DNA from: Haemaphysalis longicornis
Lineage: Eukaryota > Arthropoda > Arachnida > Ixodida > Ixodidae
Reading direction: 5' to 3'
Assembly: GCA_013339765.2 (NCBI GenBank)
Contig: CM023454.1
Span: 56,326,826 to 56,390,825, forward strand
Length of the DNA: 64,000 bases
Program-made: the position numbers and the translations under genes
The notes under the pieces: generated by a model
Seen by the model: the letters and a program-made list of their open reading frames with translations, nothing else
Told to the model about the DNA's origin: nothing
Database searches by the model: none
Part shown: positions 10,181-23,984 of the stretch, piece by piece
Position numbering within the stretch: the stretch's first letter is position 1
How the letters are laid out: each line of letters opens with the position of its first letter

Positions 10181-13100
10181 TAGTCGTACTGACTGAGGTT
10201 CAAACTCCACATGGCATTCCGAATTTCTCGGCCTCTTACGCATGAAGCGACACTACTGTGACCCGGACTCAAAATAAACGATAGCGCGAGTTTGACCTAA
10301 ATTAGGGGGAGTGAATGGATTCATGAGTGAGTCATTTGACCTCTCTGCCTTACAGATCGAAACTGATATGTGAAAAAAATCAGTCCAAATATCGCCTTTT
10401 AGCGATTTGTTGGTGTTTTCTAACGTTCTTTTTTTGTGGTGGGGCGTATATGCCAATGCGTAAGAGTTGAATCATAGCAATCTGGTGACCCTATTGGCAC
10501 ATAAATGCTTGATTTACTGTGTCGACAAGAATGTACAGAAAAAACGGAGGTTAACCAAATGCCTGCAAAAAAATTGCATTATTGTATTACCCTGAACTTT
10601 AAAATATTCGTTCAATAAAGAGGCCCTAATACAGCGTTTTGAAATACACCCCATTGCTTTTTTACTTACAGAACTAATATTTGCCCGCTTTATCTCTGAT
10701 GTTAGCTTCATTATCCCACAATGTCAGTGACACAGAAAATAAATTTTAGCAAACGCAACAAAAACATGTTGGACCGCTTTTACGTAAGCATGGCCATAAA
10801 GTTGTACGAAAGTTAAAAAATGCTACACTGTACGTAACGCTCATGGTATACAAAATAACTGTAATTGCCCACGCTGTAAAACGCCAGTAAACTCTCCGAC
10901 CCGCATCAATCCAGCCAAATAAATAACATGAAACGAACTCAAGGACCAGCCGTGTTGTTTAAGTTTATAGCATATCAAAGTACTCTGTGACTGCTGTATT
11001 CTCTGGCGCCGTTGGGCCTTGACTTGTGACAGAAAGAAATAAAGGAATATTAAAATTCTTCTATAAATGTGTAACGAATAATGTATTTTGGACTCCAACC
11101 TGTACCACAGTAGAGTGAATATCACCCTCGTGCTGTGATGCTTTATCTAGCTAGTGTTTATACCTTAAAATTTTGTCTTCTTGCGAAAGCCATAATCTAC
11201 AGCAGTAGTCGTGTCGCAAAGGTATTGTTGACACAGAAACAACGCAATCCTTTGAGCGAAAAATTTCGTTATCTGTTTTGAGCATACATTCATTGTTCAA
11301 AATATTACCAGCCTTATATTCTTGTTGAAAACGATTTTTCTCACCCCTATTACACCGCGCACGAGATAAACGTTTCCTAAATATATTATAAATAGAAATA
11401 TTTCAGTAAAACGTAATGAGCTTTTCTATAATATTATTTTATATTCCATTAAAGTGACGCCACTGCTGCAATGAATATCAGCCTAAACTTACTCGTAGGC
11501 CGGAATTCCGATAATCAAACTTTAATAAATTTTGCGGTGTGCGAAATCTTGAATAACATTTAAGATCATGTCAAAAACAATCAAACCTTACAGAATCCAT
11601 AAAATCTTCTTTGTGTACTTTCCAATGTTCCTGTGACGCCTTTAAGGTTATTTCAAGACAAAATATGCGGACCTAATGTTGAATTATGAGGTATAACTGA
11701 AATGTCGGAAAATCTGTTCCGGTATAGGGGTCGTTGCAGAGGATCCCTGGACGTTTATTGCAGAGAATCGCTGCTCTACAAAAATATGCTAATTGTGAAT
11801 TAGTGAATTCTGCTGATCAGTTTACGAGTGTCAATTTTATACTTGTGAACTGTGATTGAGAATGAAAGAAAAGTTGGTTTTCCAATTTATTGATGTTTTT
11901 TTCTGATTGACAGAACACATTCATCTCCACCTGCCGCACTTTCCTCTACGTTAACGTTCTGCTAGGGTACTGCACAATTGTGGAAATGTGTTGTACGGAA
12001 CTTTTAAATAACCTGAAGTTATTAATCAGATAACGTGCTCTTAAAAAACGAATACAACTGATATACGTATTTCTCCTAAAAGACGGCGCCTTCTTTCATC
12101 AGCGGAGGAGAAACTTGCTTTCAAGCGACACCCTTTTTACATCACATAACTTGGTGCATTTTTACATTTTGGGAAATATTTTTAGTACCTCGCTTTTAGT
12201 TGCCGTAAACATACAAAGATTGTGCTCCGAATAAGATTTATTTCGCACTCTGCATTTATCTATCCTTTATAGTTTAGGGTTTTGCTGGATTAAATTACAG
12301 ATTTTTGTGAACCATTATTATTATACCTATTTTGCAAAAGTTTTAGTTCAAGAAAACTAGATTCAATATATCTAGGGCGAAATCAGTGTTCGTCCCATTT
12401 GTTCAACGAAAGGCAACGAGTATCAGTGCCGATTTTTTGTTACCTGCTCATTGCCAGTACTCTGAATACATTTGCATTTGTTCCGTTTGGCGGTTACGCG
12501 TGCCGGGCGTTATGACCCATTAATGTTTAAAAGCGGAACTGTTGTTACTGGACGTAAGTTCCTCGTTTCAGAAAAAATATCGAGAAGTAGAAAAAACCAT
12601 ACCAATGACGAGCCTTCGTCAGTGCGTGCATTGTGGCTACCGGCGGTCATCGTCCGCATGAGTAGTGGCTTTAGTATAAAAAGCTGGTATCCCTAGGAGC
12701 GAGAAAATGCCGATTAGGCCTCGCTATAACCGCGGAGTCTGAGGCTCTTAAGGTGGCTTCACAAAAAAAGAGAAAAAAAAACAGCGCTGTCGCAAAGCGA
12801 TACTGCGCAAATAAAAATCCTCCAACACTCATGCTACAGCTGAACTGACATCATGCTTGGTTGAGGTCACAGCGATCGCCGCACTATCGCAGCGCCGTTC
12901 AGGATCATTGGAGGAATCGGTGCGAATTTGTGTCAGTACTTTCCGAGACGGAATGCAAATCTAGACTCTGCGGCCTCGAGTCGATGAAGAAAAGCTGTTC
13001 GAAGTATAAAATAAAGAGAATGACACTACATTTACCACTACCCGCGAAAAGCCGACGACAACTTTGGTAGATATGTCGATGAATATTTGCTCCTCAACTA

Positions 13101-16065
13101 CACAAAAAAACTACGATACCAAAACTTAAAAATGTGACCTCCAAAGATTTGCATTCACGTCTTGCGTGTGATTGAAAGCTTCCCTGAGTGTTTTCACACG
13201 ATTGAGGTATTTGAATAATAAATATCGCACGTATGTCTTTTCCTGGAGTGGGCACGTGTGACAAGATTATTTGTATAGTTCCTCGACATTGCGCGTGGCT
13301 CGCTTTATTGGGCAGGTGCCTCCGCGGTAAAGAAAAACACTGTTTTGTTAAAAAAATATTGCTTACATCCATCTGAAAAGTAATATGCCATTTCGGAGGT
13401 TAACGACGCTATTATCGTATCAGCTGAAAGAATGAAAGCCTTAAAATTCATTTATGCAATGCCCTCATTCAAAATTGTGAGGATTTGGAAGCGGAAGGTT
13501 TTTTGTACATTATGTTCGTCTCGCGTAAGCACTTCCCAAAAACATAATTGTGCTTCACTTCACCCTACAAACTTGCTTTCAAGCAACAAAGCGCCAACCA
13601 CCTGTGGCCTTCGCCGACGAAGGATAGGAATTCACGAGTGTATGAGAGAGTATATGAGAGTATATGTAACGATAAATGCTAGAACATTATCCGCAAAAGA
13701 ATAAATCTTGCAGAAAAAGTTACACAATCAATTGGAAATCTATAACACTTTGGTTCAGTTGGAGTACTATGCAGAAACTTCTGTTCTTTTTCTCGTTTAG
13801 GAAGTTTAGAATTTTTGAAGACATCATTGGAGTCTTCGCAAACAAGCCCTTCCAATTCGCGATGTACCATTCCATAAATCTCGACAGGAACTGCCCAATC
13901 GTACTTGACGTCGCTTGGTGAAGCCTTGTGCGTGGTTTTTTAAAACAGTTCCTCTAGCGTAGAAGCGTGATTCTTCGTGAAGCTGCACAATGGATTGAGT
14001 TAAAATATGTGGTACTGGGGATCTTGCACCCGGCCGCGGCTCCCCAGAATGAAACTGCGCCCCATAAAACACACACCTTTACTGCGAGTCCCGTTCAGCT
14101 AAGGTCAACTCATCAGCTGGTCCGGCTGAGTGCACCCAGTCCAGCCCAGTCCGCCATATTCTTATCTCCGTCATGTCGCTCCACATCCTTCTCTTTACCC
14201 GGCAAGTGTCCATCCTTTCGGATTGTCCCCCGTCACTTTTGCCCGGTTACCACAAACTCAAAGACAGGTACCCTATATACGGGTATTGAAGAGAACAAGT
14301 ATACAGTGAACGTTCGCGATTGATCCACTTTCTTTACGCTTTATGGCCGTTGCTGTATTTGGCATAAAGTGTCCCGCGAAAAGAGGTACCATTTATCGCA
14401 TAGTAGATTAAGTTTGGCTCCTCGTGTCGCGCCTGTAGAGCGGTCAAAAGATTTGCTTGTCGTGTCGCAGGTAAAAGCAAACTTTGAAAAGTTCGTCTAC
14501 CGCGCGTTCCGTGCCTGTGTATTCGTAGAAGTGAGTTGTGGCAGGGCAGCTTCAGTTATTTAATATATCAAGTTTTAGCACTAGAAGTGCGATCATCTAA
14601 ACAACATGCTCCCTATAAACAACGTATTCGCTCTACACATAGCCAATCCATGGTGCCTTGAACACATGGGGCGAGATAACACAGCGCGATAGTCGTGAAA
14701 AACAAATGCTCCAAAAAATCAGTTAGCAAGGTGCCTAGTGCACAAGAGTCAATTCAGAGTCACCGGAAAATATTAAACATCACTTGAGACAGGGGAAACA
14801 TTGTTACTACACCATGCACACACTTTGTGAAGACAATAATATGACCGAGCCGGCGAGGGTGTGTAGCTTCGCTTGACGTAGATTATCAGTTTTCAGTGAC
14901 ACGTTGCAATATTTTGGTGATTTGAAATATGTGCAGATTTCTTTGCTTTTTGTTGGTCCTTGTGGAAGGGATGCCAAAGTACCCAGTGTATTACGATGCA
15001 TTGGTATGCATGAATTGGTAGGAGGCCGCTAGTATAACGAAGCTTCGCGAATCGTTTACAAAAAAAAGCAAAAATATTTCAGTTTTCAGACCGGGTTTTC
15101 TTCTCAGCGACACTGCATATTACCATAGTGCTGTCTTTGATAAAACCAGTTCTCTCGGTTATGGCCGAACTCACCCCCTTGTTATGAAAGTTCGTATTAG
15201 CTGTCTTTATTCTTATTCAGATGCACGGCCATGCCGGAATGTATTGCTTTGTGGCGCGGCGTCAGCTGTGCATTAGCCCACCAGGTTCACTTCATTCTGA
15301 CTTGTGATGTGAAGGCCAGATGGCTATTGGGTCATGTTCGCCTGTTGACGCCCTAGTGAACATGAGACAAGTTGAATCATAGGGGCGAGCCTATCCCACC
15401 ACGTCGTAAACAAAACGTTGGAAAAAAGATATACCTCAAAAGACCCATCGCCAAAGCTTTGCTGACACCTGGCATGTATTTTTTGCCTCCAGTGCTTTTT
15501 GTAAACAATGGAGACGTGTCCGTAAGCATCATCCGCAGTTGTCGCCTATTTCACGTTCTACATACGCTGTGCAAAAAGCCATTTATTGTTATTAATTATA
15601 ATAAACCTCATTATTACCACTTTCTTTATAAGTGGCACCACAAAAAGGATGGTTGCGAATAGTACGAACTGGTATGGCTACAGTCTCGTCCAGGCAGTCG
15701 GTCAAGCGCCATGCTTGCTCACTTGTGAAGGCAGAAATAAATGATCCTGCATTGTCCTTTTTTAGATAATATAACGATTCTGCACTTAATTCTTCGCGTA
15801 TGTTTCTTCAATGGTTTGCCGCAATATAACAGACGCCGCTGTTTTGTGCAACTCGTAGAGAGAACTACGTAAATGTAAGAATGTTTTTGAATAACATACC
15901 TGCTCCGGAATTGATGTGCTTCTTATCATTAAAAATACTTTTAAAAAGTCATCTCATCCTACGGTCAATTGATCGAATCAAAGAAATTAATGGCGTGGTT
16001 AATGTCATCGATACTGACGCGGAGGGTCAAGAATTCATAAATGACAGTACGTATGGCTGCTTAAG
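10181..16065. other. Long unassigned AT-rich stretch
   Basis: No gene or mobile element is recognised. Open frames are short, mostly lack ATG and have no familiar motif. A GC-richer patch at 13960-14520 contains dense CpG and could be a promoter or an unknown repeat. Bases 11749-11783 match 16380-16414 (33 of 35 bases), suggesting a worn dispersed repeat. Confidence 0.45.
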
Positions 16066-16317
16066 TTAAAACGCCGAAAGGCAGAACGTCTGATTAGGAA
16101 TCGTAGCTAAGATATCGGACATGGTCCAACTAAACTCCCACACACCTGATCCGTCAATGAGCAGACCTACACTAATTCCCCCGTAAGTAGCATTACCGGG
16201 GCGTTTTTCTGTGCGTGATGAATTATACCCATTCTTCTGACTGGCTGTGGGCTCTTCTTCTGTTATGTCAGAAATCGGCTGCCGTTTAGGAAAGACGTAC
16301 GGGTGTATAGAGTACAT
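16066..16317 (-). CDS. Hypothetical ATG-initiated ORF, 83 codons
   Basis: A genuine ATG at 16315-16317 opens a frame of 83 codons ending in TAA. The predicted peptide is not low-complexity (for example GGISVGLLIDGSGVWEFSW near the C-terminus) and has no signal peptide or membrane span. I do not recognise the family. Adjacent minus-strand frames at 16407-16646 and 16743-16964 could be neighbouring pieces of the same decayed or spliced sequence, but no clear splice junction joins them. A chance ORF remains possible. Confidence 0.22.
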   Translation of the reverse strand: MYSIHPYVFPKRQPISDITEEEPTASQKNGYNSSRTEKRPGNATYGGISVGLLIDGSGVWEFSWTMSDILATIPNQTFCLSAF

Positions 16318-19300
16318 TGGTAACGAAGAGGTGGCGTACTTTTGCGAGATACCGAAGGAAATAAGGTTTCTTCAGAAATGGACGTTCATTGCAGAGAATC
16401 TCTGCTCTACAAAACACTCAGACAATACAGAAACGCAGAAATAGGTACCGGCAAAATGAAGTCCTTGAATAAGTGTGAAGGAATGAAAGGCCGCGCTGTT
16501 GGCTCTCCAAGCAGTAATCTGCCCACGTCATTCGTTCCAGAATAATCGAATTGGATTGAGAAAATTCCCCATAAGAGAACGTTGTAGTCCAGCGTGGAGA
16601 AGTCAAAACGCTTTCTGTATAAAAAAGTAGTCTCTGTAGCATACAAAATTACGAAAAGTACACACTATAGCTTCGGCTAGAAAACGGGTTCGGCCCAATG
16701 TTGCAAACAAAACAACCATAAAACAAAAGGTACAAATTGCGCTCATATAAAACTGGTTATTATAAAAAGTGGTCTCCTTTCATGAAGCACATTTGCTACA
16801 ATGAAGTGAGCAAAACGTCTACCAATTGTTTTAGCTTCTGAATAGAATTTACACCCTTTTGCTCCGAAGTAGAATAATGTAATCCAAGGTGTGTGTTCTA
16901 ACGAACACATGCAAAAATCATATTGAAAGTGTTGCTCAGGTTTGCTACAAACAATTCCATTCATTCAAACTTTGCTCCAATAAAGCTTCATTTCGCTTCC
17001 CTCTCATTCCGAACAAAAAATTGGAAATTTCTCTTCCGTTTCTTTGTTTCATGAAGATAAATGTTTGAATGTAATGGGTAGCGGTGTTATCGGTAGTGTT
17101 TGAATCGCAGATATTTTAAAGGATATTAGCATTTATCATCTTTGAACTCAAACTAGGCTTGCGCTGATTACAACACGAAAGACGGGAAGTCACCTTGATG
17201 ACAGCCTACTTGCACACTGTGGACATCACTGACCCGTGACTGTATTCCTATTATCCCATCAGTTCAAGCTGTCCAGCGGGGAAAGTGACCAGAAACCGTT
17301 GTAGCTGTCTAGTGATAACCTGAATACAATTTTTGTTTTGGAAATCGCAAACGACCAACGGTTGCAAGACTTTTCTGGTCGGATTCATTGAGACTGGAGA
17401 CCATTGCGTGGGAGGTTCGGGAAGCGCCCTTGTTTGACACTGTCAAGGAGACGGGAAGGCTCGATATAGGAAATCTGTGCTTTTTAAGCTCTATCCTTGT
17501 GCATCATACCGGTTATTGAATTTTCTCATAGCCAAGAGAAAAAAGTATCTATCAAATTCTTTATGGAAGCAAGTCTTTTACAAACACTACCAGCTAACTG
17601 GTGTCTGTACGGCGTATGTTGTAGATCTTTATTTCCTAAAAACTGAAGCCAAAGAAATAAAACCCGGGCCATATTGAAACATTCAGATAAAATATGTTTC
17701 TGTAAATCGTGTGGGCAAACAACATTTGAGATAAAATATTGTGGCGTTGGAAAATCTCGGCGCAATACCGATTAAAATTCTCCTAAACTTCAACGTTTCA
17801 CGATAATTTAGTAGTCTTCACGGAAGTACCGAGCGATCCTGAAGTCTTCAGAAGAGCGTGTTATATTTCTCCCTGCAGTGACGCGTTTTGCCATTTATGC
17901 CTGTAGCACAGCCAATGAACGTCTCGTGTGTTCATCAAAATGACTCCCCTTCAAAAAACATGATAGCAGTGTGCCTAACATGATTTGGTCGTTACACACA
18001 ACGTGCAGCAGCCTTCGTCGAAAAGAGAAATGTCGTAATATCCAACAATGTGTTTTTCTAGCGCAAGGTCGCTACAGCTTCTACATTGCTTTGACATATG
18101 CTGAGTGTCGTGTCCTCGGCTGCAACGAGCAAGAAAATAGTGAACAGGTAGTGGACACAATAGTTAACCTTCGTTGAATCTACCAAATTCGTTTTTTCTC
18201 CTGTGCAAGTTCGTCGGTTCGAGCTGTCAGTGGACGGCCAGATCACAGAAGAATAAAGCTTGTTAAAGTATAGCAGCATCGCAGACCGTAACACGTACGC
18301 ACGGGCCCACATTCTGCAGAAACCGTTGTGAGCGCCGCGTATTGGACGATCGACATTGAAAGTTTCGCTTTTTAGAAGACTGCCTACATTTAATCACTTC
18401 ATTGGTAATATTGGCGGCAAAAGTGATCAACATGGCAAATATGTTATTTGCGTACAAGTTTGAAACTGATATTTCGCCGCCAATACCAGTTATTGTTTTT
18501 TAGTCAACTGACGTCGCGGAAAAGTTATTTTGACGCATATATAATTTTTATATCCAAAATCACGAAGTTTGGCAATTGCAAGTTAAACATACTCTATGCT
18601 TCGCGTTTAGTGGAAGGTTTTCGATGAACCATGATCGCCTAGCAATATCAGGTGTGCAAAAATACCGGCACGCGGGCGTTTTTTTTCTCTTCAAACGAAA
18701 TGGGGCTACAGTGACCTGGATGTATGCCGCTTGTATCTTCAAAAGTCAGTACAATTCTCTGACTTTTTACAGTCCTTACTGAAACTAGGTCAGAAACTGG
18801 ATTTTTTTCGAAGCCAAACCGTTAGGGGAAGTTGCCTCTTAAAAACGCGAAGGCCACAAGAGCACGAGAACCAAAAGTAATAAAGGTTGGCGATTCGATT
18901 TCGGCATTTACGGAGTATTGCAAACGTTTTCACCACTACAATGTAGTGCAAAACGTTGTACTTTCGGACATCATATTGAGGGGAACGAAAATTCACATAG
19001 AGGGGAAAGGTGGCACGCGGAATTACCGAGGCATATAATATAAGCAAAAACGGGAAACGGTGCAACGGAGCCACAGCTTGTGGGCCGGTCCTCTTAGCCC
19101 ATTCTACCCCATGTCCAGCGTCGAGGAGTGTCAGGAGTCGCGCTCGGCTGCTCGCAACCTGGGGCGGGGCTACTTCTGGTTGACCGAGCCGCCACTGCTG
19201 CCGTAAGCCTTCTGCCGGCAGCCACCACGCGGTCCTACTCAACTTGCTTGGAAATTATAGTGATTTCTCTCTCTTTCTCTCTCCCTTGGTCGGAGACCTG

Positions 19301-21929
19301 CCTGTTGCACCTGACATGAATTCTCTAACTTGCTCCTGAAAGCTCTTCATGAGTGGCCGGCCGGGATCGTTTCGCCTGTTTGCCTAAGCATAATAAACAA
19401 GGTGGACCGTGTAGCACGTGCTCGAAACGGCGGCTACTGAGTTCTCGAACTCGGCGTCTGCAGCGCGAGCTGTTCGGTGCTGCCTACTTCCGGCGCAAGC
19501 GTACGTGACCTGGCGAGTTGAACAGCACGCGAGAGATCAGGTCATAAACGCTGGGCAGTGTTCTTAAAGGGTAAGTTGGATGATGCCGGGTGCTCATTCC
19601 GAGGCGCACGCTCCAGGGCACTGGGTACATTATTTTCGTTTCTGAGTGCCCCTCACGTGGCGTAACCCCAGGCGCAAGCGTGGATGCAGTCGGGTGCTCC
19701 TCACGTCATAGACGCTTACAATCCTTGTATTTTCTGCTCTCCGTATTTTATTTTTTGTGAGCCTTTGACGTGGCGGAAGCCCACAAAAGCCTGTATGAAG
19801 CCGTGCTCTTCATGAAATGCACGCTCACGTGCTGGGGGAATTTAGCTGGTTATTTTCTCTTTTAACCAAGGGATTAATGGACAGCCCGGCAGTGAAAAGA
19901 TCTGAAATTTTGGTAAAATAATATCACTAGGCCTTTTTATGTCCATCAATGTTTTTATGTAAAAAAACTGTTTGCAACGTTTTGGAAGCCATTCTGACGG
20001 GCTCGAAGGCCGGTGAAATACCCTGCTTGAAAAAGGCATCGCTGAATTTAAAAATTATAAGGCCTTTAAGGTTGGCAGTTACTTTAGAATTTTGTAACTT
20101 CAGAGCATCTATGATTTGTTTGAGGTATTGTAGTCCTGAGCTTTACTATCTCACTTCGGGAGCATCACAATTAGTAGCACAACTTTGGAAAGCTCAATTT
20201 TCTTGAAATTGGTCCGTTTGAGCGTTAAACTTTTCAAACTGTGCACCATTGTTCAACTTGGTTCCAAAATTAAAATATTTTGCGACACAAACTGGAGTGG
20301 GCACTTATTAAATAGCTGAAGGAAACGTTTATTGTAAGTGATCTCAAGACAGCATGCACTTTCTTCATTGGGCTCAGCTTTCTCACATGGCGTAGTAAAA
20401 GTCCATGCTGCCACAATAAAATAGGAGTGTCCATTTGTGTTTTGCCAAAACCTCACACCTTTTGTTCTTTTGCGCCTTAATAGTGAGTAGAAAAACACTA
20501 CATTCTTAAGCATCATACACGTGTGCCTCACAAATTCTAAAAGCAAAAGGGGACCAAAAATGAAGCTAGCGCACTTCCCTGAAAAAAAAAAAACCATGTG
20601 CTGCAGTCGGGATTGTTCGCGAGGCTTAAAGCTGCTGGGATGGGAAATAGACGTTTCTAGTATTGGTTTATGAAGTTGTATCTTGAATTTAAACCCCTAC
20701 ACAAGTACGTCATGAGATATCAAACTTTCAACTTGCGCACTTTTGATTTTGTTTTTGAAATTTCGCGCCATTTGCGTAAGTTGGCTACTCGAATTAGCAA
20801 TGCACGTTTTAGGCTGATAAATTATCGTTATTTTATTTTAGTCAGCAAAATTTCTTATAAGGAACGGATTTTGTTTAAGGCTCGAGGTTCGCGGCCAACC
20901 ATGTACTTTTATTTGTATCTGAGCCATGAGCGCCGTCTGATTCATTATACCCGCAATGCCCAATGATGGGCAAAACGTCCTCCCATTAGAATAAAAAATA
21001 CATAAAATACACAAAATGTGCACTAACGCTACAATTTGAACTGTTGAAATGTTCATTGTTTGATGTGTTGTTTTCAGACCTCAAAATAACGACGGTGCTA
21101 TAAGGGCTGATAATATGAACCAACCCAATCCACTGGTCTTGACGTTCGGCGTGCAACAAGTGCAACTGTCAGACGCGTGCTGCGCCGTTCAGTTTAAACG
21201 TGTAACAGGATGAAAGCCTTCAATGTTACTCAAATACATACTGTTACTACTGTGATTGAATGAACGCTGTGGGGAGCCGTGTGAATTGTGTTGTGAACTC
21301 AATTCGCCTGCAAGAGCTCAGCTAGTCAAAAGCACGAGGACAGTTGCCACCGATGCAACGCTATTTAAACCGTTGCCGTTGCGACCTTGTTCAGCGCCTT
21401 CTCCTTGTGCGTATTGTGCATCACAACGTCTTTATAATGAAATATCATTCTTTATTAGTTTTGCCACCATATCTGTGAAAAGGCATATAGGTTGTACTTT
21501 GTTACAGGCGTTGTGTGAAACGTGCCTTCGAAATAAAGTGGTGGCGTTACAGACGGGACGGATCGTAAGGAGATAAACACTTGCACTTTGTTCCTTTAGT
21601 AGAGAGCCTTAGTACAGCATTTCTTGACTTTCGTGTTCTAAATGCTATATTTTTTCGTCCCGCTAAAGTAATCACCTCTGAGGGGAGTTTTAGTAGAGCG
21701 TCTCATCAGTTTTGCGTAGCGACACGCTAATGCACGCGGCACCATCTCTCGAAGTTTTTGCGAAATGACTCGCCAGCTGATCTGCTAGCGGAGTGACGGA
21801 GCGCTTGGGACATTGCACGACTATTCAAACAAGTGCAAACAAACGCTTTCTCCGTTCGTGTAGAAAGAACAACGTCACAGCACGACATGAATATTCTGAA
21901 TTAATGTGTCGATGCGAGCTAGTTGGTAC
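16318..21929. other. Unassigned stretch with one GC-rich block
   Basis: No coding gene is recognised. Bases 19060-19700 are GC-rich and include AATAAA near 19390 and a TCTC-rich patch. They look like a promoter, a lone LTR or an unknown repeat, but no TG...CA boundaries with matching flanks were found. The rest is AT-rich with short chance ORFs. Confidence 0.4.
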
Positions 21930-22503
21930 TTCATCATGGGAACAGGTTAAGCGCCAGGCACAACTGGAGGAAGTAAAACAGACAGGAAAGGGGCGCTTAT
22001 GTATGCCGTAAAATTGCCGTAAAATTGAGGCAGAATCGCTCGCAGATTGTGTGTATGTTTTACTTCACGTGCATGTTCTTTGCGTCCTGATTATTTTGCC
22101 TGGCAGTCATGTTTGTTGCCTAAATGCCACCGAAGTCCTTATAATTTGCATGTGCTTCATTGCTGAGATAAGGTTGTTTAAGTTGTTTTCCCCATGTAGC
22201 TCCTGGTGAAAGTCAATGCCGTCTCATGCCCCACCCTGCACTGCATTGTAGGAATTGTGCGGTAGGTGTTCTTATGTGGCTTCATTAACTGTGCATTGAT
22301 GCAAAGTTGAATTGCGAATTATTCCGCTTGCATTCTATCAGGGTATGGTAGGTGTAGGAGTATCCAAAGTGAGGGGGGATCTATTATTTTCGTTTCGTTC
22401 CTACCCGGATTTCAATATTTGCCGCAGCCACCACCATCTCCCCTTTCCTGTCTGTTTTACTTCCTCCAGTTGTGACTGGCGCTTAACCTGTTCCCATGAT
22501 GAA
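21930..22503. mobile_element. Foldback element: 64-bp inverted arms around a 446-bp loop
   Basis: The left arm 21930-21993 and right arm 22440-22503 are reverse complements over 64 bases with one mismatch (G versus T in GCGCCAGG/TCACAACTGG). The arms start TTCATCATGGGAACAGG and end CAGGAAAGGGG. The loop holds a core that recurs at 24597-25027 without the arms. Long, near-perfect arms around a non-coding loop fit a foldback or MITE-like DNA element, or a recent insertion into the centre of a palindrome. No transposase and no clear TSD were seen. Confidence 0.7.
22000..22440 (+). repeat. Core repeat copy 1 (inside the foldback)
   Basis: It is about 99% identical by eye to 24597-25027. Differences are four substitutions plus an 11-bp duplication of GCCGTAAAATT at the left end and a one-base indel. 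It ends exactly where the right inverted arm begins. It has no ORF of note and is AT-rich with a GC-rich right end. Confidence 0.85.
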
Positions 22504-22639
22504 TATTCTCTTCCCTCAGTACTTTTGATAAAGAAAGCGTTGAAGTCCCGAGGAACTTGTTTTGGGCAATCTGACAGAACGCGCTGAATCGAATCCCGGG
22601 GTTTGACATATAATGTTTATTCAACTTCAAAACAATCCA

Positions 22640-23260
22640 CAGTTGCGTTACGAACACGCATAACGTCACGACATGTGTTGCAAGTTCGAACCTCGATTGA
22701 CCGGCGACCGGCTGCCTCCTCCTGCCCGTCGCAAATTCGGCACTCGCTTCGCGCGCGGTTTGCAGGATCAACAGCCGGTCACTTAACCCTGGCGCGGAAG
22801 CCACGAAGGCTTTTAGCCACGCACACTGTACATACCGCATGCGAGGTTCAGTCGTACGTCCCTCGAGAAAGATAATCCAGATCATGGGAAGCATTGTCCC
22901 CTGCGGAAACACAACGTCGCATGTCATCGCGAACGCCCCCCACAATACACACACTCACACACCGCTTCGGTCGCTCGCCTGGCTACAAACCTCCGTTTCT
23001 ACAGCCAGCAATTTCACGACAATACAGAGCTGCGCGAGGGTAAGGTGCTTAGCACGTGACGTATTTAAGAACTTAGGAGCGAGAAACTTTGTCCATCGGA
23101 AGCAACTTACTGTCGACGGAAAAGCGCAACCATGGATGCTTGTCGCCCAACTTGCCGCCATGTTTGAAACGTAAGTGGCCTCACGTACACATGCTATTTC
23201 GCTGAAATACCGTCCCCTCATCTTCCGTCCGCTAAACATGGAAGGGGCTTAACGAACGGC
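22640..23260. promoter_or_regulatory. CpG-rich promoter-like patch
   Basis: CpG density rises sharply over about 600 bp against an AT-rich background. On plus, CACGTGACGT and TATTTAAG sit together near 23056-23072, followed by CpG-rich sequence and a consensus donor GTAAGT at 23171-23176. On minus, a donor (GTAAGT, complement of 23105-23110) ends an ATG-containing open frame. This could be a bidirectional host promoter, or a GC-rich repeat that mimics one. Confidence 0.35.
23111..23239 (-). CDS. Candidate first coding exon, minus strand
   Basis: An ATG at 23237-23239 opens 43 codons that end exactly at a GTAAGT donor, in phase 0. A second in-frame ATG lies in the context AAACATGGCGGCA, a strong start context, giving MAASWATSIHG... 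to the exon end. The frame sits in the CpG-rich patch. The product is unknown and no downstream exon could be linked by eye. Confidence 0.28.
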
Positions 23261-23984
23261 GCGTGCGCAGTGAGAATGACGCGAAAGAAATAGCGTTGAG
23301 TAACTGTTTGCGTACGGTTGCATACATTATTCTAAAACTCTCTAGTTTCCACCCCATCCGCTCCGTTGGCTTCCGCTTTCTCTGGAACCAACCAGCTAAA
23401 GTTCAAAATCTTATGAAGCGTGCCTCAACAAAAATGGTTGTTGGCAACGCGTTCCTAAATGGATTCACAGCGCACGTAGACGATGACATAACCAGAAGAG
23501 AACACATAACAAATCGCTGAACCGTAACTGAGCTTTCTTCGGACAAGAAAGACATAAACCGGGACATATTCTATACGAATGGCAACACCACCTGACTGTA
23601 AACATCATCTCGCGCACTGCCAGCTACACCCGTTGCTCCTACTGGCTCCGCAATGCTTATTTGCCACAGTGGCCTAGATGTGAGGATGTTTTGTCCAAAT
23701 GCTTCAGCGCAGCCTCGTTTCTCACTCGTGCGCAAAGGCAAAACGCCTTATAAGTGTCTTCGTGTTTTGTTTGTGTTCGCATCATAGAAGACGCCCTTTG
23801 TACAGTCAGTAAAAAAACAGAACGACAGATTGTTCACCACAACGGGAAAACACTGATGTGTGGCAGTGATGTAATGAACACGAGTGGCATAAATTTCCAT
23901 TTTTACATCCCGTGTCTATAAATTTCTGCGATTTGGCTAGATAAACTGTAGAATGAGAAAATCTGTGCGATGGTAATCATACGC

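Noticed and set aside
19060..19560. Solo LTR in the GC-rich block
   Set aside because: An AATAAA is present, but no TG...CA ends with flanking duplication could be identified.
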